From Paenibacillus_AB sp036577625 (GTDB lineage: Bacteria > Bacillota > Bacilli > Paenibacillales > NBRC-103111), in contig NZ_JARBDC010000032.1 of assembly GCF_036577625.1 (NCBI RefSeq), forward strand, positions 106,935 through 170,934: a stretch of DNA of 64,000 bases, read 5' to 3'. The notes beneath the pieces were generated by a model that did not search any database, was not told the DNA's origin, and saw nothing but the letters and a program-made list of their open reading frames with translations. The position numbers and the translations under genes are program-made. Of this stretch, positions 42,557 through 51,509 are shown in pieces (position 1 is the stretch's first letter; each line of letters begins with the position of its first letter).

Positions 42557-45500
42557 ATGATGACGAAATTCGATCGGCAAAGCTCGGCGCGGATTTCGGG
42601 ACGCTATCGTCGCCCTTTCATTTGGACCCTGCTTGCAAGTCTGCTGTTCGACGCGTTTGCGTTCGCCGTCGTCGCCTTCGCCGACGATGCCCGGGAGACG
42701 GTCTCCCCGTCCGCGACCTCTTATGCCGCTTCGGCCAACCTGGTCGCCAATCCCGGCTTCGAGCAGGTGTCCGGAGGAAAGCCGTCCGACTGGGTCATGT
42801 TCAACACGTCAACCTATCAATCCGTGACGAATACGGTGTACAGCGGATCGTACGCCGTGAAGCTGACGAACAATCTCGTCGGCAACGGGCTGCGCAGCTC
42901 GAAAATCGCCGTTAAGCCCGGAATCGCGTACAAGGCTTCCGTTTATTCGTATAACGAAAGCGGCGGCTCCCAGCTGTATTTGGAGTTTTGGGATCGGAAC
43001 AACGTCCGAATCGGCGTGAAAACAACCGGCCAATCGATCCCCGCAGCGTGGACGAAAATGGAGGCGTCGCTGGCCGCCCCCGCAAACGCGGTCACGGCGA
43101 CCGTATTGTTGTATCAAAACGCGTCCAATAAAGGCGTCGCTTATTATGACGACGCTTCCTTGACGATCGAGCCGACTTCGACGCCGTTTGCGGCGTTGAC
43201 GGAATTGTCGCGTTCGCCGGGCGTCGAGTCCGGAACGGCGGGCGAAGCGCTGCTCCTGACAAACGTCCGGCCCGGACAATTCGTCGAGTACGAGCTGCCG
43301 GTTGCAGCGGCCGGATTTTACGACATTCGGCTGGCGGGCGCCGCTTCGCCTTCCGGAGGTCGAGCCCATGTGCTGCTGGACGGCGAACCGATCGGGGAAA
43401 TCGATTTTTACGGCCCGGACGGGGGGCGTACCGAGCTCGTCGTATCCAAGCCGCTTGCGGCCGGAAAGCGCGTGTTGAAATTGCAAGGAGCGGGCAAGCA
43501 TGCCGATTCGGCCGGGTACGATCTGCTCCCCGCGCAAATCGTACTGTTTCTCGACTTGATTGCGGAAAACGTTCAACGCGTCGAAGCCGACCTGGACGCG
43601 GCGCAAAGCTTGCTGAACGCCGCGAACGCCAAGCTTCTTCCCGGCGGCGCCCCGGCGGATCTGTACTTGCGCGCCCGGTCGACGGAGCTCGCAAACGCGC
43701 TTCAGTCGCTGAGGGAGCGCAGCCGGCAGCCGGACATCGACTATGCGACATCCGCCGCCTTGGTGGCGGAAGCCGGCAAACGGATATGGGAAATAAAACG
43801 GTTTACGAACTTCGCCGAAGTCCGGCATGCGCAGCCCGGCGGCGGCTTCGGACTCGCGACCGCCGATTCCATGGCGCTCGTCTATCCGCTCGATCTGCCT
43901 TGCCTATGCAGGGCCGAACCTGCGGCCGTCTCGCTCGCCCAAGGCGAATACGAGAGCATCCAGGCCGTCGTGATGCCGTACGGCGAACCGCTTGCCGGCG
44001 TAAACGCCCGAGTCGCGGCCGTTTCGGGACCGAACGGCGATGCCGTACCGGCGTCGATGCTCCGCGTTGACGTCGCTCCGCTCGGTTCGGTGAATGTCAA
44101 ACCGACCGGCCAATATTCGATCCCGGCTTCGGCGAACAGCCCGGGCAGCTACTACGGCTGGACGCCGGATCCGATTCGTTCGGATCTTGCCGAAGTCGAT
44201 GTGCCTGCCGGGACGATGCAGCCGTATTGGATCGAGCTGTATGCGAGCCCGCTTCTTCCTCCCGGCAAATACCGCGCAAGCATCGCGTTCCGGGCGAACG
44301 GGCTGCCCGCTCAATCGCTCGATCTGCAGGTTGACGTATGGCCGATCGAGCTGGACGACCGGCCGAAGCTGGCCACGTCCATGACGACGAACCCGCAAAG
44401 CTTTTACGCGACATACGGCATTACGGACCCCGCGGAAATGGAGCGGATGAAGAACGTCTATTTCGACTTTTTGGAAACGTTCAAAATCGAACCGGACCTG
44501 ATTTACCGGAATACGCCGCCTACGGTCGAAGAATTGAAACGAATCGAGAGCAAATGGGGCCTGCGCCAGTTCAACGTTCTGTACATCGATCCCCGCGTCG
44601 GGTTCGATCTGGGGAAACCGGAAACGTGGCAGCCCCGCATCGATTCGCTTCTGAATACGATCGGCGCCGCGATGGTTGAATACGAGAAAGCCGGACTGGC
44701 CCATAAAGCCTACATCTACGGCTTCGACGAAACCCGCTCCGAGTATAACCGTCTCGTCAAAGAAATCCTTCGGCAATTGAAGGCGCGTTTTCCGAACGTG
44801 CCGGTCATGTCGACGTACTTGGATCGGACGCTCGGCGCCCAATCCGGCTTGGCGGGCATGATCGACATTTGGGTCCCCGGCGTCGAGGCCATCGACCATA
44901 CCGCCCGGCAAACCGCCCAGGAGCGGGGCGATCTGGTGTACTGGTACTTGCACGTCAGCGTCAAATCGCCGAATCCGAACTGGTTTAACGGCTACTTGCC
45001 GAGCGATACCCGCGTCCTGCTCGGACCGTTGTCGCACAAGCTTCAATTGGACGGCTTCCTGTACTACAACATCAACCGCTGGATCGGCCGGGCCCCGATG
45101 AGCGACGGCGTTTTGAGCCATTGGGATCCGCGCACGTATCCGAACGCGGACGGGGACGGCTCGCTGTATTACCCGGGCCCGGAAGGACCGCTCGCTTCGC
45201 AGCGGCTGCAAAATTTCCGGGACGGCATGGAGGATTACAACCTGCTCGAGGAGCTGGAAAACGAAATCCGGGAAGCGGAAACGCGGGGAGCGCCGGGAGA
45301 CGTACTGGCGGACGCCCGCGTTCTGCTCGGAGCGGGCGCGGTGGCGACGGACGAAAGGAACTTTACGAAAGATCCGGCCGCATACAGGCAATGGCGGGAC
45401 CGCGTTGCCGACATGATTGTCGATTTATCGAAACATACGGCGCCGGAACGCATTCGGAAACGGATGGACGCCTATGAAGCATCCGGCGAACTGAAGCGGC

Positions 45501-45700
45501 CGCTTCTCTCCCAGCTCGACAATAACCTGAAGCAGGCGATTCACCACTTTGAGCAAGGAAGAACCGAGCAGGCGGTCAAAAGCTTGGACGATTTCTTGAA
45601 GCATTTGTCCAACGCGGGGCTGCAAAGCGCGGTCGGCGAACAAGCCAAGACGCAGTTGACAGCCGATATCCGAAGGCTGATCGCAATCTGGCAGCGTTAA
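42557..45700 (+). CDS. Secreted multidomain glycoside hydrolase-like protein (DUF4091, FIMAH)
   Basis: A 1047-aa exported protein. Basic N-terminus and hydrophobic segment (about 22-42) form a signal peptide or anchor. Then a CBM4/9-like module (about 60-205; NLVANPGFEQVSGGKPSDW), a CBM6/35-like module (about 210-325), a beta-sandwich (about 430-590), and a GH123/DUF4091-type barrel (about 600-915) with acidic pair YGFDE near residue 722 and FLYYNINRW. The last 65 residues (LLSQLDNNLKQAIHHFEQGR) match a FIMAH domain. ATG follows GAAAGGATGTGAG. Expected to act on glycans outside the cell; specificity unknown. Confidence 0.83.
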   Translation: MMTKFDRQSSARISGRYRRPFIWTLLASLLFDAFAFAVVAFADDARETVSPSATSYAASANLVANPGFEQVSGGKPSDWVMFNTSTYQSVTNTVYSGSYAVKLTNNLVGNGLRSSKIAVKPGIAYKASVYSYNESGGSQLYLEFWDRNNVRIGVKTTGQSIPAAWTKMEASLAAPANAVTATVLLYQNASNKGVAYYDDASLTIEPTSTPFAALTELSRSPGVESGTAGEALLLTNVRPGQFVEYELPVAAAGFYDIRLAGAASPSGGRAHVLLDGEPIGEIDFYGPDGGRTELVVSKPLAAGKRVLKLQGAGKHADSAGYDLLPAQIVLFLDLIAENVQRVEADLDAAQSLLNAANAKLLPGGAPADLYLRARSTELANALQSLRERSRQPDIDYATSAALVAEAGKRIWEIKRFTNFAEVRHAQPGGGFGLATADSMALVYPLDLPCLCRAEPAAVSLAQGEYESIQAVVMPYGEPLAGVNARVAAVSGPNGDAVPASMLRVDVAPLGSVNVKPTGQYSIPASANSPGSYYGWTPDPIRSDLAEVDVPAGTMQPYWIELYASPLLPPGKYRASIAFRANGLPAQSLDLQVDVWPIELDDRPKLATSMTTNPQSFYATYGITDPAEMERMKNVYFDFLETFKIEPDLIYRNTPPTVEELKRIESKWGLRQFNVLYIDPRVGFDLGKPETWQPRIDSLLNTIGAAMVEYEKAGLAHKAYIYGFDETRSEYNRLVKEILRQLKARFPNVPVMSTYLDRTLGAQSGLAGMIDIWVPGVEAIDHTARQTAQERGDLVYWYLHVSVKSPNPNWFNGYLPSDTRVLLGPLSHKLQLDGFLYYNINRWIGRAPMSDGVLSHWDPRTYPNADGDGSLYYPGPEGPLASQRLQNFRDGMEDYNLLEELENEIREAETRGAPGDVLADARVLLGAGAVATDERNFTKDPAAYRQWRDRVADMIVDLSKHTAPERIRKRMDAYEASGELKRPLLSQLDNNLKQAIHHFEQGRTEQAVKSLDDFLKHLSNAGLQSAVGEQAKTQLTADIRRLIAIWQR

Positions 45701-45766
45701 AAGCCGAGCCGGCTTATCGTCCGTAGAGATGCCGTCTTCGTTTTGCGAATATGACAAATTGGAAAA

Positions 45767-45801
45767 ACCGCCGGAGAATAACGCTCCGGCGGTGTTTTTT
45801 T
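45767..45801. terminator. Intrinsic terminator of the glycosidase gene
   Basis: ACCGCCGGAG and CTCCGGCGGT form a perfect 10-bp stem with a 7-nt loop followed by G and seven T, 66 bp after the stop; AAAAA on the left makes it potentially bidirectional. Confidence 0.85.
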
Positions 45802-45827
45802 ACGCGCAAACCGAGGCTGCAGCACGG

Positions 45828-45880
45828 CTTCAAAGGCGGCCCGCAAACGTATGCCCTGTTCCCCGTCCCTCCGAGTTCCC
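45828..45880. repeat. Dispersed intergenic repeat, copy B
   Basis: Counterpart of 12531-12592, sharing CTTCRAAGGCGGCCCGYAAACG and a later CCGT...TCCGAGTT part. Both copies lie between a terminator and another gene's control region. The rest of 45701-46031 holds two terminators and no gene. Confidence 0.5.
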
Positions 45881-45889
45881 GAATCGCTT

Positions 45890-45917
45890 AAAAAACCTGT
45901 CGACATTTGCCGACAGG
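45890..45917 (-). terminator. Intrinsic terminator downstream of phoP
   Basis: Reverse strand CCTGTCG-N8-CGACAGG stem followed by six T, 115 bp beyond the phoP stop. Confidence 0.8.
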
Positions 45918-46031
45918 CCGAAGTCTCGCGATTTCCGTAAGAGTGCAGGTCGGAGCGGTGAACGGCGGCTGCCGGACTCCATACGGCTCACGGCGTTCGA
46001 CCTATTCGTCCGTCCCATTTCCCGGGAAATG

Positions 46032-46748
46032 TCACTTTTTGCCCGTATGAATGACAAGCTTGTAGCCAAGACCGCGAATCGAATCGATTTGCACCGTCTC
46101 CTGATTCATTTCCAGCTTCTTGCGCAGCGAGCTGACGTGAACGTCCACGGTCCGCTGTCCGCCGACGTAATCGAAGCCCCAAACCACGTTCATCAAGTCG
46201 TCCCGCGTCACGACGACGCCCGGGCGCTGCACCAAGTAGAGCAGCACCTCGAACTCTTTCGGACGCAGCTGAATTTGCTCGCCGTTCAGGACGACCTCGT
46301 ATTTTTCCGGATATATTTTCAAATCGGCGGCCTGGATGACTTTGCCGTCCTCCGGCTCTTCGGCCAACTGCGGCGTATCGGTGCCGGATCTGCGCATGAC
46401 GGCCGAAACGCGGGCGAGCAGCTCGGCGACTCCGAACGGCTTCGTAATGTAATCGTCGGCGCCGGCTTTCAAGCCTTGCACGACTTCTTCCTCGGCGTTG
46501 CGCGCGGTCAAAATGATGACCGGCGTCTTGACGCCTTTTTGTCTAAGCTTTCCCAGCACCTCGAAGCCGTTCATCCCCGGGAGCATGATATCCAGTATAA
46601 TCAGGTCGAACGATTGCTCGAGAGCGGCTTGCAGCCCCTCTCCGCCATGATCGACCAATTTCGTATGGTAGCCTTCTTGAGTCAGGTTGTACGAGAGCAG
46701 TCGGGCGAGCGTCGGTTCATCTTCGACGACGAGAATATGTTTCTGCAT
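46032..46748 (-). CDS. phoP: PhoP-type response regulator (OmpR family)
   Basis: A 238-aa regulator: receiver with VVEDEPTLARLLSYNLTQEG, Asp in LIILDIMLPGMNG, Lys in DDYITKPFGVAEL, and a winged helix (IQLRPKEFEVLLYLVQRPGV, QRTVDVHVSSLRKKLE). Sequence and position between central TCA-cycle genes and polA fit PhoP of Bacillales. ATG at 46748 is preceded by GGGGG with 9-nt spacing. In Bacillus subtilis phoP precedes phoR; here the kinase gene comes first, and a PhoP box lies in the 101-bp gap, so phoP can be autoregulated independently. Confidence 0.92.
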   Translation of the reverse strand: MQKHILVVEDEPTLARLLSYNLTQEGYHTKLVDHGGEGLQAALEQSFDLIILDIMLPGMNGFEVLGKLRQKGVKTPVIILTARNAEEEVVQGLKAGADDYITKPFGVAELLARVSAVMRRSGTDTPQLAEEPEDGKVIQAADLKIYPEKYEVVLNGEQIQLRPKEFEVLLYLVQRPGVVVTRDDLMNVVWGFDYVGGQRTVDVHVSSLRKKLEMNQETVQIDSIRGLGYKLVIHTGKK

Positions 46749-46795
46749 GCATGGCAACCCCCAGCGACACTTTGCGATTTGTTTCGCGCTCTCCA

Positions 46796-46849
46796 AGCTT
46801 ACCACAACTTTGTAAAGATTGCATAAAGGTTATGTTAAATTCGTGTAAA
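46796..46849 (-). promoter_or_regulatory. PhoP box and -10 element of phoP
   Basis: Reverse strand: TTTACA (46849-46844), TTAACA (46838-46833), TTTATG (46827-46822), TTTACA (46816-46811), then 9 bp and TAAGCT (46801-46796). Four hexamers at exact 11-bp steps, the best of the five boxes. The box abuts the pnpS stop codon. Confidence 0.87.
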
Positions 46850-48640
46850 TTACGACTGGATGACCGGCAGCTCCAATATAAACGTGGAGCCGAGCCCGAT
46901 GTCGCTTTCGACGCGAATCGTCCCTTTGTGCAGCTCGACCAAATGCTTGACGATCGACAAGCCGAGTCCGGTGCCGCCGGAGCTGCGCGATCTCGCTTTG
47001 TCTACGCGGTAAAACCGTTCGAAAATGCGGGGCAAATCTTTTTTCGGAATGCCGATGCCCGTGTCGGAAATGGCGATGCGAATTTTCTCGATCTCTCCTT
47101 CTACGGCTACCTCCTCGACCTGAACTTTCACTTTGCCCCCTTCCGGGGTATAGTTGATGCCGTTGGACAGCAAATTGATGAAAATTTGCCGCAGCCGGTC
47201 TTCGTCCGCTTCGATATACAGCTCCGGATCGACCTGCATCTCGAGCCCGATTTCTTTTTTGCTCGCCGCCGACCGCATCATATCGAGCGTCTTGCCGACG
47301 AAGCTGCTCAGATGGACGGGGGAAAACTGCAGCGGAACGCGCTTCGACTCGACCTTGGACAGCTCCAAAATATCGCCGATAAGCCGGTTCAGCCGTTCGC
47401 TTTCGTCGTAAATGATTTGCAAAAACGATTTGGCGATTTCCGGATCGTTCATCGCCCCGGCCAGCAGCGTTTCGGCGAACCCTTTCACCGCCGCGACCGG
47501 CGTTTTCAGCTCGTGGGAAACGTTCGCGACGAATTCGCTGCGCATTTTCTCCAGCCTGCGAATCGCCGTAATGTCGTGCAGCACGATGACGAGTCCGAGC
47601 CATTCGTCCTCGACCGCCTTCATCGGAACGAGATTCACCTCGACGATGCGCTCGTCCGGAAAATACAAATTGATTTCGTCGCGAATGCGCTCGCCGCTCT
47701 CGATGCAATGCTTGATAAGCTGGATCAGCTCGTACGGCTGCTTGGCGCCGTCGTACCGTTTGCCGATCGAATCGGCCGAATCGTAGCCGAGAATGTCTTC
47801 GGCCGACCGGTTCATCAGCACGATGCGCTCGTCGCCGTCGATCATGACGACCCCGCTGACCATGTTGTCCAGCACGCCGGACAGCCGGCTTTCGTTTTCC
47901 AAAATGCGGTGCATTTGCTGCTGCAGGCTGTCCGCCATCGTATTGATCGCCTGGCCGAGCTGGCCGATTTCGTCGCGGTTGCGCAAGTAGACGCGCGATT
48001 TGTAGTTCATCTTCGTAATTTGCCGCGCGACGCGCGTAATTTTATCGATCGGCCGCGTCAGCTGATGGGCGACCCGGAAGCTGATCAGGCCGGCGATGCA
48101 GAAGACGACGAGCAGGCCGCCGAGCAAGCCGAGCCATAGGTGGCGGATCGTTTTCTCGATTTCGCCGAGCCCCATCGACAGGCGCAAATAGCCGACGACG
48201 TCGGATCCGTCCCGGACCGCCATCGCCACGTACAGCATGTTGCCCCCGGTCGAATCGCTGTGCCGTTTCGAATAGCCGGTTCCGCTTTCCATCGCCTCCC
48301 GCACTTCCTGCCTGTCGGCATGGTTGTCCATCCCCCGCGGATCGAGATCGGAATCCCCGAACACCGTTCCGTCGGCGGCGATGTACGTGACGCGGGCGCC
48401 GGCCGACTGCTTCAAATAGACCGCCTGCTCGGCGAAAAAAGCGCCGTTCCGGCTTTTAAACTGGTTGACGCTGTCCGGTACGGTCGCGAGAATGATTTGG
48501 ATTTCCCGCTTCATGCTTTCCTGCAAGGCGGCGAGGTGCGATCTCTCCAGCATGACGGCGACAAACAGGCCGGCGCACAGCACCGAGCAGCCGATCAGGA
48601 CGATAAACAGCACCGCCAGCCGCGTCCGAAACTTGTTCAT
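46850..48640 (-). CDS. pnpS: Phosphate-regulon sensor histidine kinase PnpS/PhoR
   Basis: A 596-aa membrane kinase: TM1 about 9-31, extracytoplasmic domain about 32-155, TM2 about 160-182, HAMP (VAHQLTRPIDKITRVARQIT), PAS domain about 240-350 (LDNMVSGVVMIDGDERIVLM), HisKA with FVANVSHELKTPVAAVKGFA, HATPase_c with NLLSNGINYTPEGG and GGTGLGLSIVKHLVELHKG. The PAS-HisKA layout and adjacency to a PhoP-type regulator fit PnpS/PhoR. ATG at 48640 has AAGGAG 13 nt upstream. Senses phosphate status together with Pst and PhoU. Confidence 0.92.
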   Translation of the reverse strand: MNKFRTRLAVLFIVLIGCSVLCAGLFVAVMLERSHLAALQESMKREIQIILATVPDSVNQFKSRNGAFFAEQAVYLKQSAGARVTYIAADGTVFGDSDLDPRGMDNHADRQEVREAMESGTGYSKRHSDSTGGNMLYVAMAVRDGSDVVGYLRLSMGLGEIEKTIRHLWLGLLGGLLVVFCIAGLISFRVAHQLTRPIDKITRVARQITKMNYKSRVYLRNRDEIGQLGQAINTMADSLQQQMHRILENESRLSGVLDNMVSGVVMIDGDERIVLMNRSAEDILGYDSADSIGKRYDGAKQPYELIQLIKHCIESGERIRDEINLYFPDERIVEVNLVPMKAVEDEWLGLVIVLHDITAIRRLEKMRSEFVANVSHELKTPVAAVKGFAETLLAGAMNDPEIAKSFLQIIYDESERLNRLIGDILELSKVESKRVPLQFSPVHLSSFVGKTLDMMRSAASKKEIGLEMQVDPELYIEADEDRLRQIFINLLSNGINYTPEGGKVKVQVEEVAVEGEIEKIRIAISDTGIGIPKKDLPRIFERFYRVDKARSRSSGGTGLGLSIVKHLVELHKGTIRVESDIGLGSTFILELPVIQS

Positions 48641-48715
48641 GGAGCCTTGTCCACTCCTTCGTCGTGTCCCGCAAACGATCGTGCGAATATAGTATTCGCC
48701 GAATCGATTACGTTA

Positions 48716-49702
48716 TCATTGAGTAATCGTAGCGCCGGCCTCGCGCTTTTTCCAGTAAAGATTTTGTAAACGATGCTGGAGCGTCGCCATCGGCTGCTGG
48801 ATCAGGATGCCCATGACGACGGGCACCGCGGCCGCCGGCTCGAAATATTGCAGGGCGATGACGATGCCGAGCGAAATGTTGCGCATCCCGGAGCTGTACG
48901 TGATCGTCACCAGGACGGGCTTGCTGCGAAACGGCAGCGCGCCGAACAAGCCGAGCGCGTAGCAAAACGCCACAAAGAGGAGCACGACCGGCACGAGCTT
49001 GAGCAGCTCCCCCTTCATCGCGAACGCGTGCGGCGCGATGGCGGCGGCGTTGATGAAAATGACGGCGGCGAACGCGAGCTTCGACGTCGGCGCGGTTACA
49101 GGGGCCGACCGCGCCTTCGCCCTGCCGCGCGTCAACGCGTTGACCGCGACGCCGATGACCGTCGGGACGAAGACGATGACGAGCAAATCCCGCATAATGT
49201 GCCAATAGTCGAAATGGATGTCCGCCCCGAACAGCAGACCGATCGCCAGCGGAACGACGAAAGGACTGATCAGCGAATCGATGACGATCATCGAGAGGAC
49301 GAGCGGGACGTTGCCGCCCGACAGCCCGACCCAGATGACGGAGGAGACGCCGAGCGGAATGACCGCGAACAGGACGAGCCCGACCACGTAGGGCGACCCT
49401 GCGCCGAACAGCATCGTTCCCGCCGCGTAAGCGACCAGCGGAGCGACGACGTGCACGAGCGCCAGCGTCATCAGGATCGGCAGCGGCATCCGGAGCGCGT
49501 CCCGCACCTGCTTCGGACTGCAGCCGAGCGCCATGACGAACGTCAAGTAGGCGAACAAATACGGCACGAGCGCCGTGCCGCCCTCCAGCCATCGGTAAAA
49601 GAAAAACCCGAGTATCATCGATACCGGGATAATCAGAAACATGTTCGCTTCGAACCAGTCGTTGAAGCGGATGCCGAACGGCTTTTGTTTATCGGGTTTC
49701 AT
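48716..49702 (-). CDS. Bile acid:sodium symporter (BASS) family transporter
   Basis: A 328-aa integral membrane protein with about nine to ten TM helices (for example FLIIPVSMILGFFFY, VVGLVLFAVIPLGVSSVIWV, LLVIVFVPTVIGVAVNAL) and the family's paired GGN/NISLG-type crossover segments (VGLSGGNVPLVLSMIV; SSGMRNISLGIVIALQYF). Probably imports an organic anion with Na+; bile acid itself is unlikely in such a bacterium. It lies 28 bp downstream of the fumarase gene and 75 bp upstream of pnpS, all on one strand. Confidence 0.88.
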   Translation of the reverse strand: MKPDKQKPFGIRFNDWFEANMFLIIPVSMILGFFFYRWLEGGTALVPYLFAYLTFVMALGCSPKQVRDALRMPLPILMTLALVHVVAPLVAYAAGTMLFGAGSPYVVGLVLFAVIPLGVSSVIWVGLSGGNVPLVLSMIVIDSLISPFVVPLAIGLLFGADIHFDYWHIMRDLLVIVFVPTVIGVAVNALTRGRAKARSAPVTAPTSKLAFAAVIFINAAAIAPHAFAMKGELLKLVPVVLLFVAFCYALGLFGALPFRSKPVLVTITYSSGMRNISLGIVIALQYFEPAAAVPVVMGILIQQPMATLQHRLQNLYWKKREAGATITQ

Positions 49703-49729
49703 GGGGGAAGTTCATTCCTGTCCGCAGCC

Positions 49730-51265
49730 TTATTTGAATACCGGTTCCTTGAATTCGGCCAGCTTCTCGAGCGAGCTTTTGTCGACGTCGGCGTGCAGGC
49801 TGTTGCCGTGCGAATCCATCGTGACGATGGCGGCGAATCCTTCGACCTGCAGGTGCCACATCGCTTCCGGAATGCCGAACTCCATAAAATGGACGCCGTC
49901 CACTTTTTTGATGCATTCGGCGTAATATTGCGCCGCTCCGCCGATGGCGTTCAGGTAGACGGCGCCGTGCTCCTTCAGCGCGGCGAGCGTTTTCGGCCCC
50001 ATCCCGCCTTTGCCGATGACGGCGCGCAGCCCGAACTTTTTCAAAATATCGCCCTGGTACGGCTCCTCGCGAATGCTCGTCGTCGGCCCGGCGGCGCGGA
50101 CATGCCATTCTCCGCTCTCGTCCTTCGACATGACCGGCCCGCAATGGTAAATGACGTGGCCGTTCAGGTCGACCGGCGCGTCGTGATCGATCAAATATTT
50201 GTGCAGCGCGTCGCGGCCCGTATGCATCGGTCCGTTGATGACGACGACGTCGCCTACGCGTAATGCCCGAATTTGCTCCTCGGTAATCGGCGCCTGCAGC
50301 ACGACTTCGCGCCGTCCTTCCGATGCGGCCGATGCTTTGGCGGCCGGATCGGCCATTTTCACGCTGCTGCCGCCCTCGTACACCCAGCTCTTGATCGCCC
50401 CGCTCCCCGTGTCGAGCACGACGCCCTGACGGCGGAACGCCCAGCAGTTGTAAGCGACCGAGACGAAGAAGCTGGCCGGCAGACGGTCCATGACGCCGAC
50501 TTTGCAGCCGAGCAGCGTCACCTGGCCGCCGAAGCCCATCGTGCCGATGCCGAGCTTGTTCGCGTTTTCCAGCACGTACTCCTCCAGCTTCGCCAGCTCC
50601 GGATTCGGATTGACGTCGTCGACTTCGCGGAACAGCTGATGCTTGGCCAGCTCGTAGCCGGTCGTCCGGTCGCCGCCGATGCCGACGCCGATGAAGCCCG
50701 CGCTGCACCCTTGGCCTTGCGCCTGATAGACGGCGTGCATGATGCATTTGCGGATGCCGTCGAGATCGCGGCCCGCTTTGCCGACGCCTTCCAGCTCGGC
50801 CGGCAGGCTGTACTGGATGTTTTTATTTTCGCAGCCGCCGCCCTTCAGGATAAGCCGCACGTCGATGTCGTCCTTCTCCCACTGCTCGAAATGGATGACC
50901 GGCACGCCGGGGCCGATGTTGTCGCCGCTGTTGGCGCCGGTCAGCGAATCGACCGAGTTCGGGCGCAGCTTGCTGTCCTTCGTCGCCTGACGCACCGCCT
51001 CGACGATCTGCTTCTTCATTTCGATCTGATTGGCGCCGACCGGACAATGAATGATGAACGTCGGCATGCCGGTATCCTGGCAAATCGGCGAAACGTTGCA
51101 TTCCGCCATCGTTATGTTTTCGGATATGGTCGAGAGCGACAACGCCGCCCGCGTCCCCTCGTCTTCCTGCTCCTGCGCGCGCTGAATGGCCCGGCGGACG
51201 TCCGCGGGCAAATTCGTCGACGTTTCCACGATAAGTTTATAAATGCTTTCCCGAAACTGCTGCAT
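49730..51265 (-). CDS. Class I (iron-sulfur) fumarate hydratase, fused alpha-beta form
   Basis: A 511-aa enzyme interconverting fumarate and malate in the TCA cycle. The N-terminal alpha part has [4Fe-4S] cysteines in NVSPICQDTGMP, QGCSAGF and LLGCKVGV; the C-terminal beta part has VVINGPMHTGRDALHKYLID and AAGPTTSIREEPYQ. Fused alpha-beta length fits class I fumarases. ATG at 51265 has AAAGGAG 12 nt upstream; the frame is open further upstream. It is oxygen-sensitive by family; a class II fumC is not in this window. Could also act as L-tartrate dehydratase by homology, less likely. Confidence 0.93.
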   Translation of the reverse strand: MQQFRESIYKLIVETSTNLPADVRRAIQRAQEQEDEGTRAALSLSTISENITMAECNVSPICQDTGMPTFIIHCPVGANQIEMKKQIVEAVRQATKDSKLRPNSVDSLTGANSGDNIGPGVPVIHFEQWEKDDIDVRLILKGGGCENKNIQYSLPAELEGVGKAGRDLDGIRKCIMHAVYQAQGQGCSAGFIGVGIGGDRTTGYELAKHQLFREVDDVNPNPELAKLEEYVLENANKLGIGTMGFGGQVTLLGCKVGVMDRLPASFFVSVAYNCWAFRRQGVVLDTGSGAIKSWVYEGGSSVKMADPAAKASAASEGRREVVLQAPITEEQIRALRVGDVVVINGPMHTGRDALHKYLIDHDAPVDLNGHVIYHCGPVMSKDESGEWHVRAAGPTTSIREEPYQGDILKKFGLRAVIGKGGMGPKTLAALKEHGAVYLNAIGGAAQYYAECIKKVDGVHFMEFGIPEAMWHLQVEGFAAIVTMDSHGNSLHADVDKSSLEKLAEFKEPVFK

Positions 51266-51509
51266 GCGATTGTTGTGCTCCTTTCGGACGTATAAAATGC
51301 TATAATGAATTCCTAAGTCGATCATACCACTTTAGAATCATTGTTGCTAGAAGTCTGTCCGCCGAAGCGGGGCCGACGAACGTTTAACGATCCGAGTCCG
51401 GAAGGATTTCCGCCGCTATCGTCGAATGAATGTTCGTATGCGTCAATACCGCATTCGACATGCCGAATCGTATTCGAAAGGGCGTTTCGCCCGGCAAGGA
51501 GCAGCTGCG

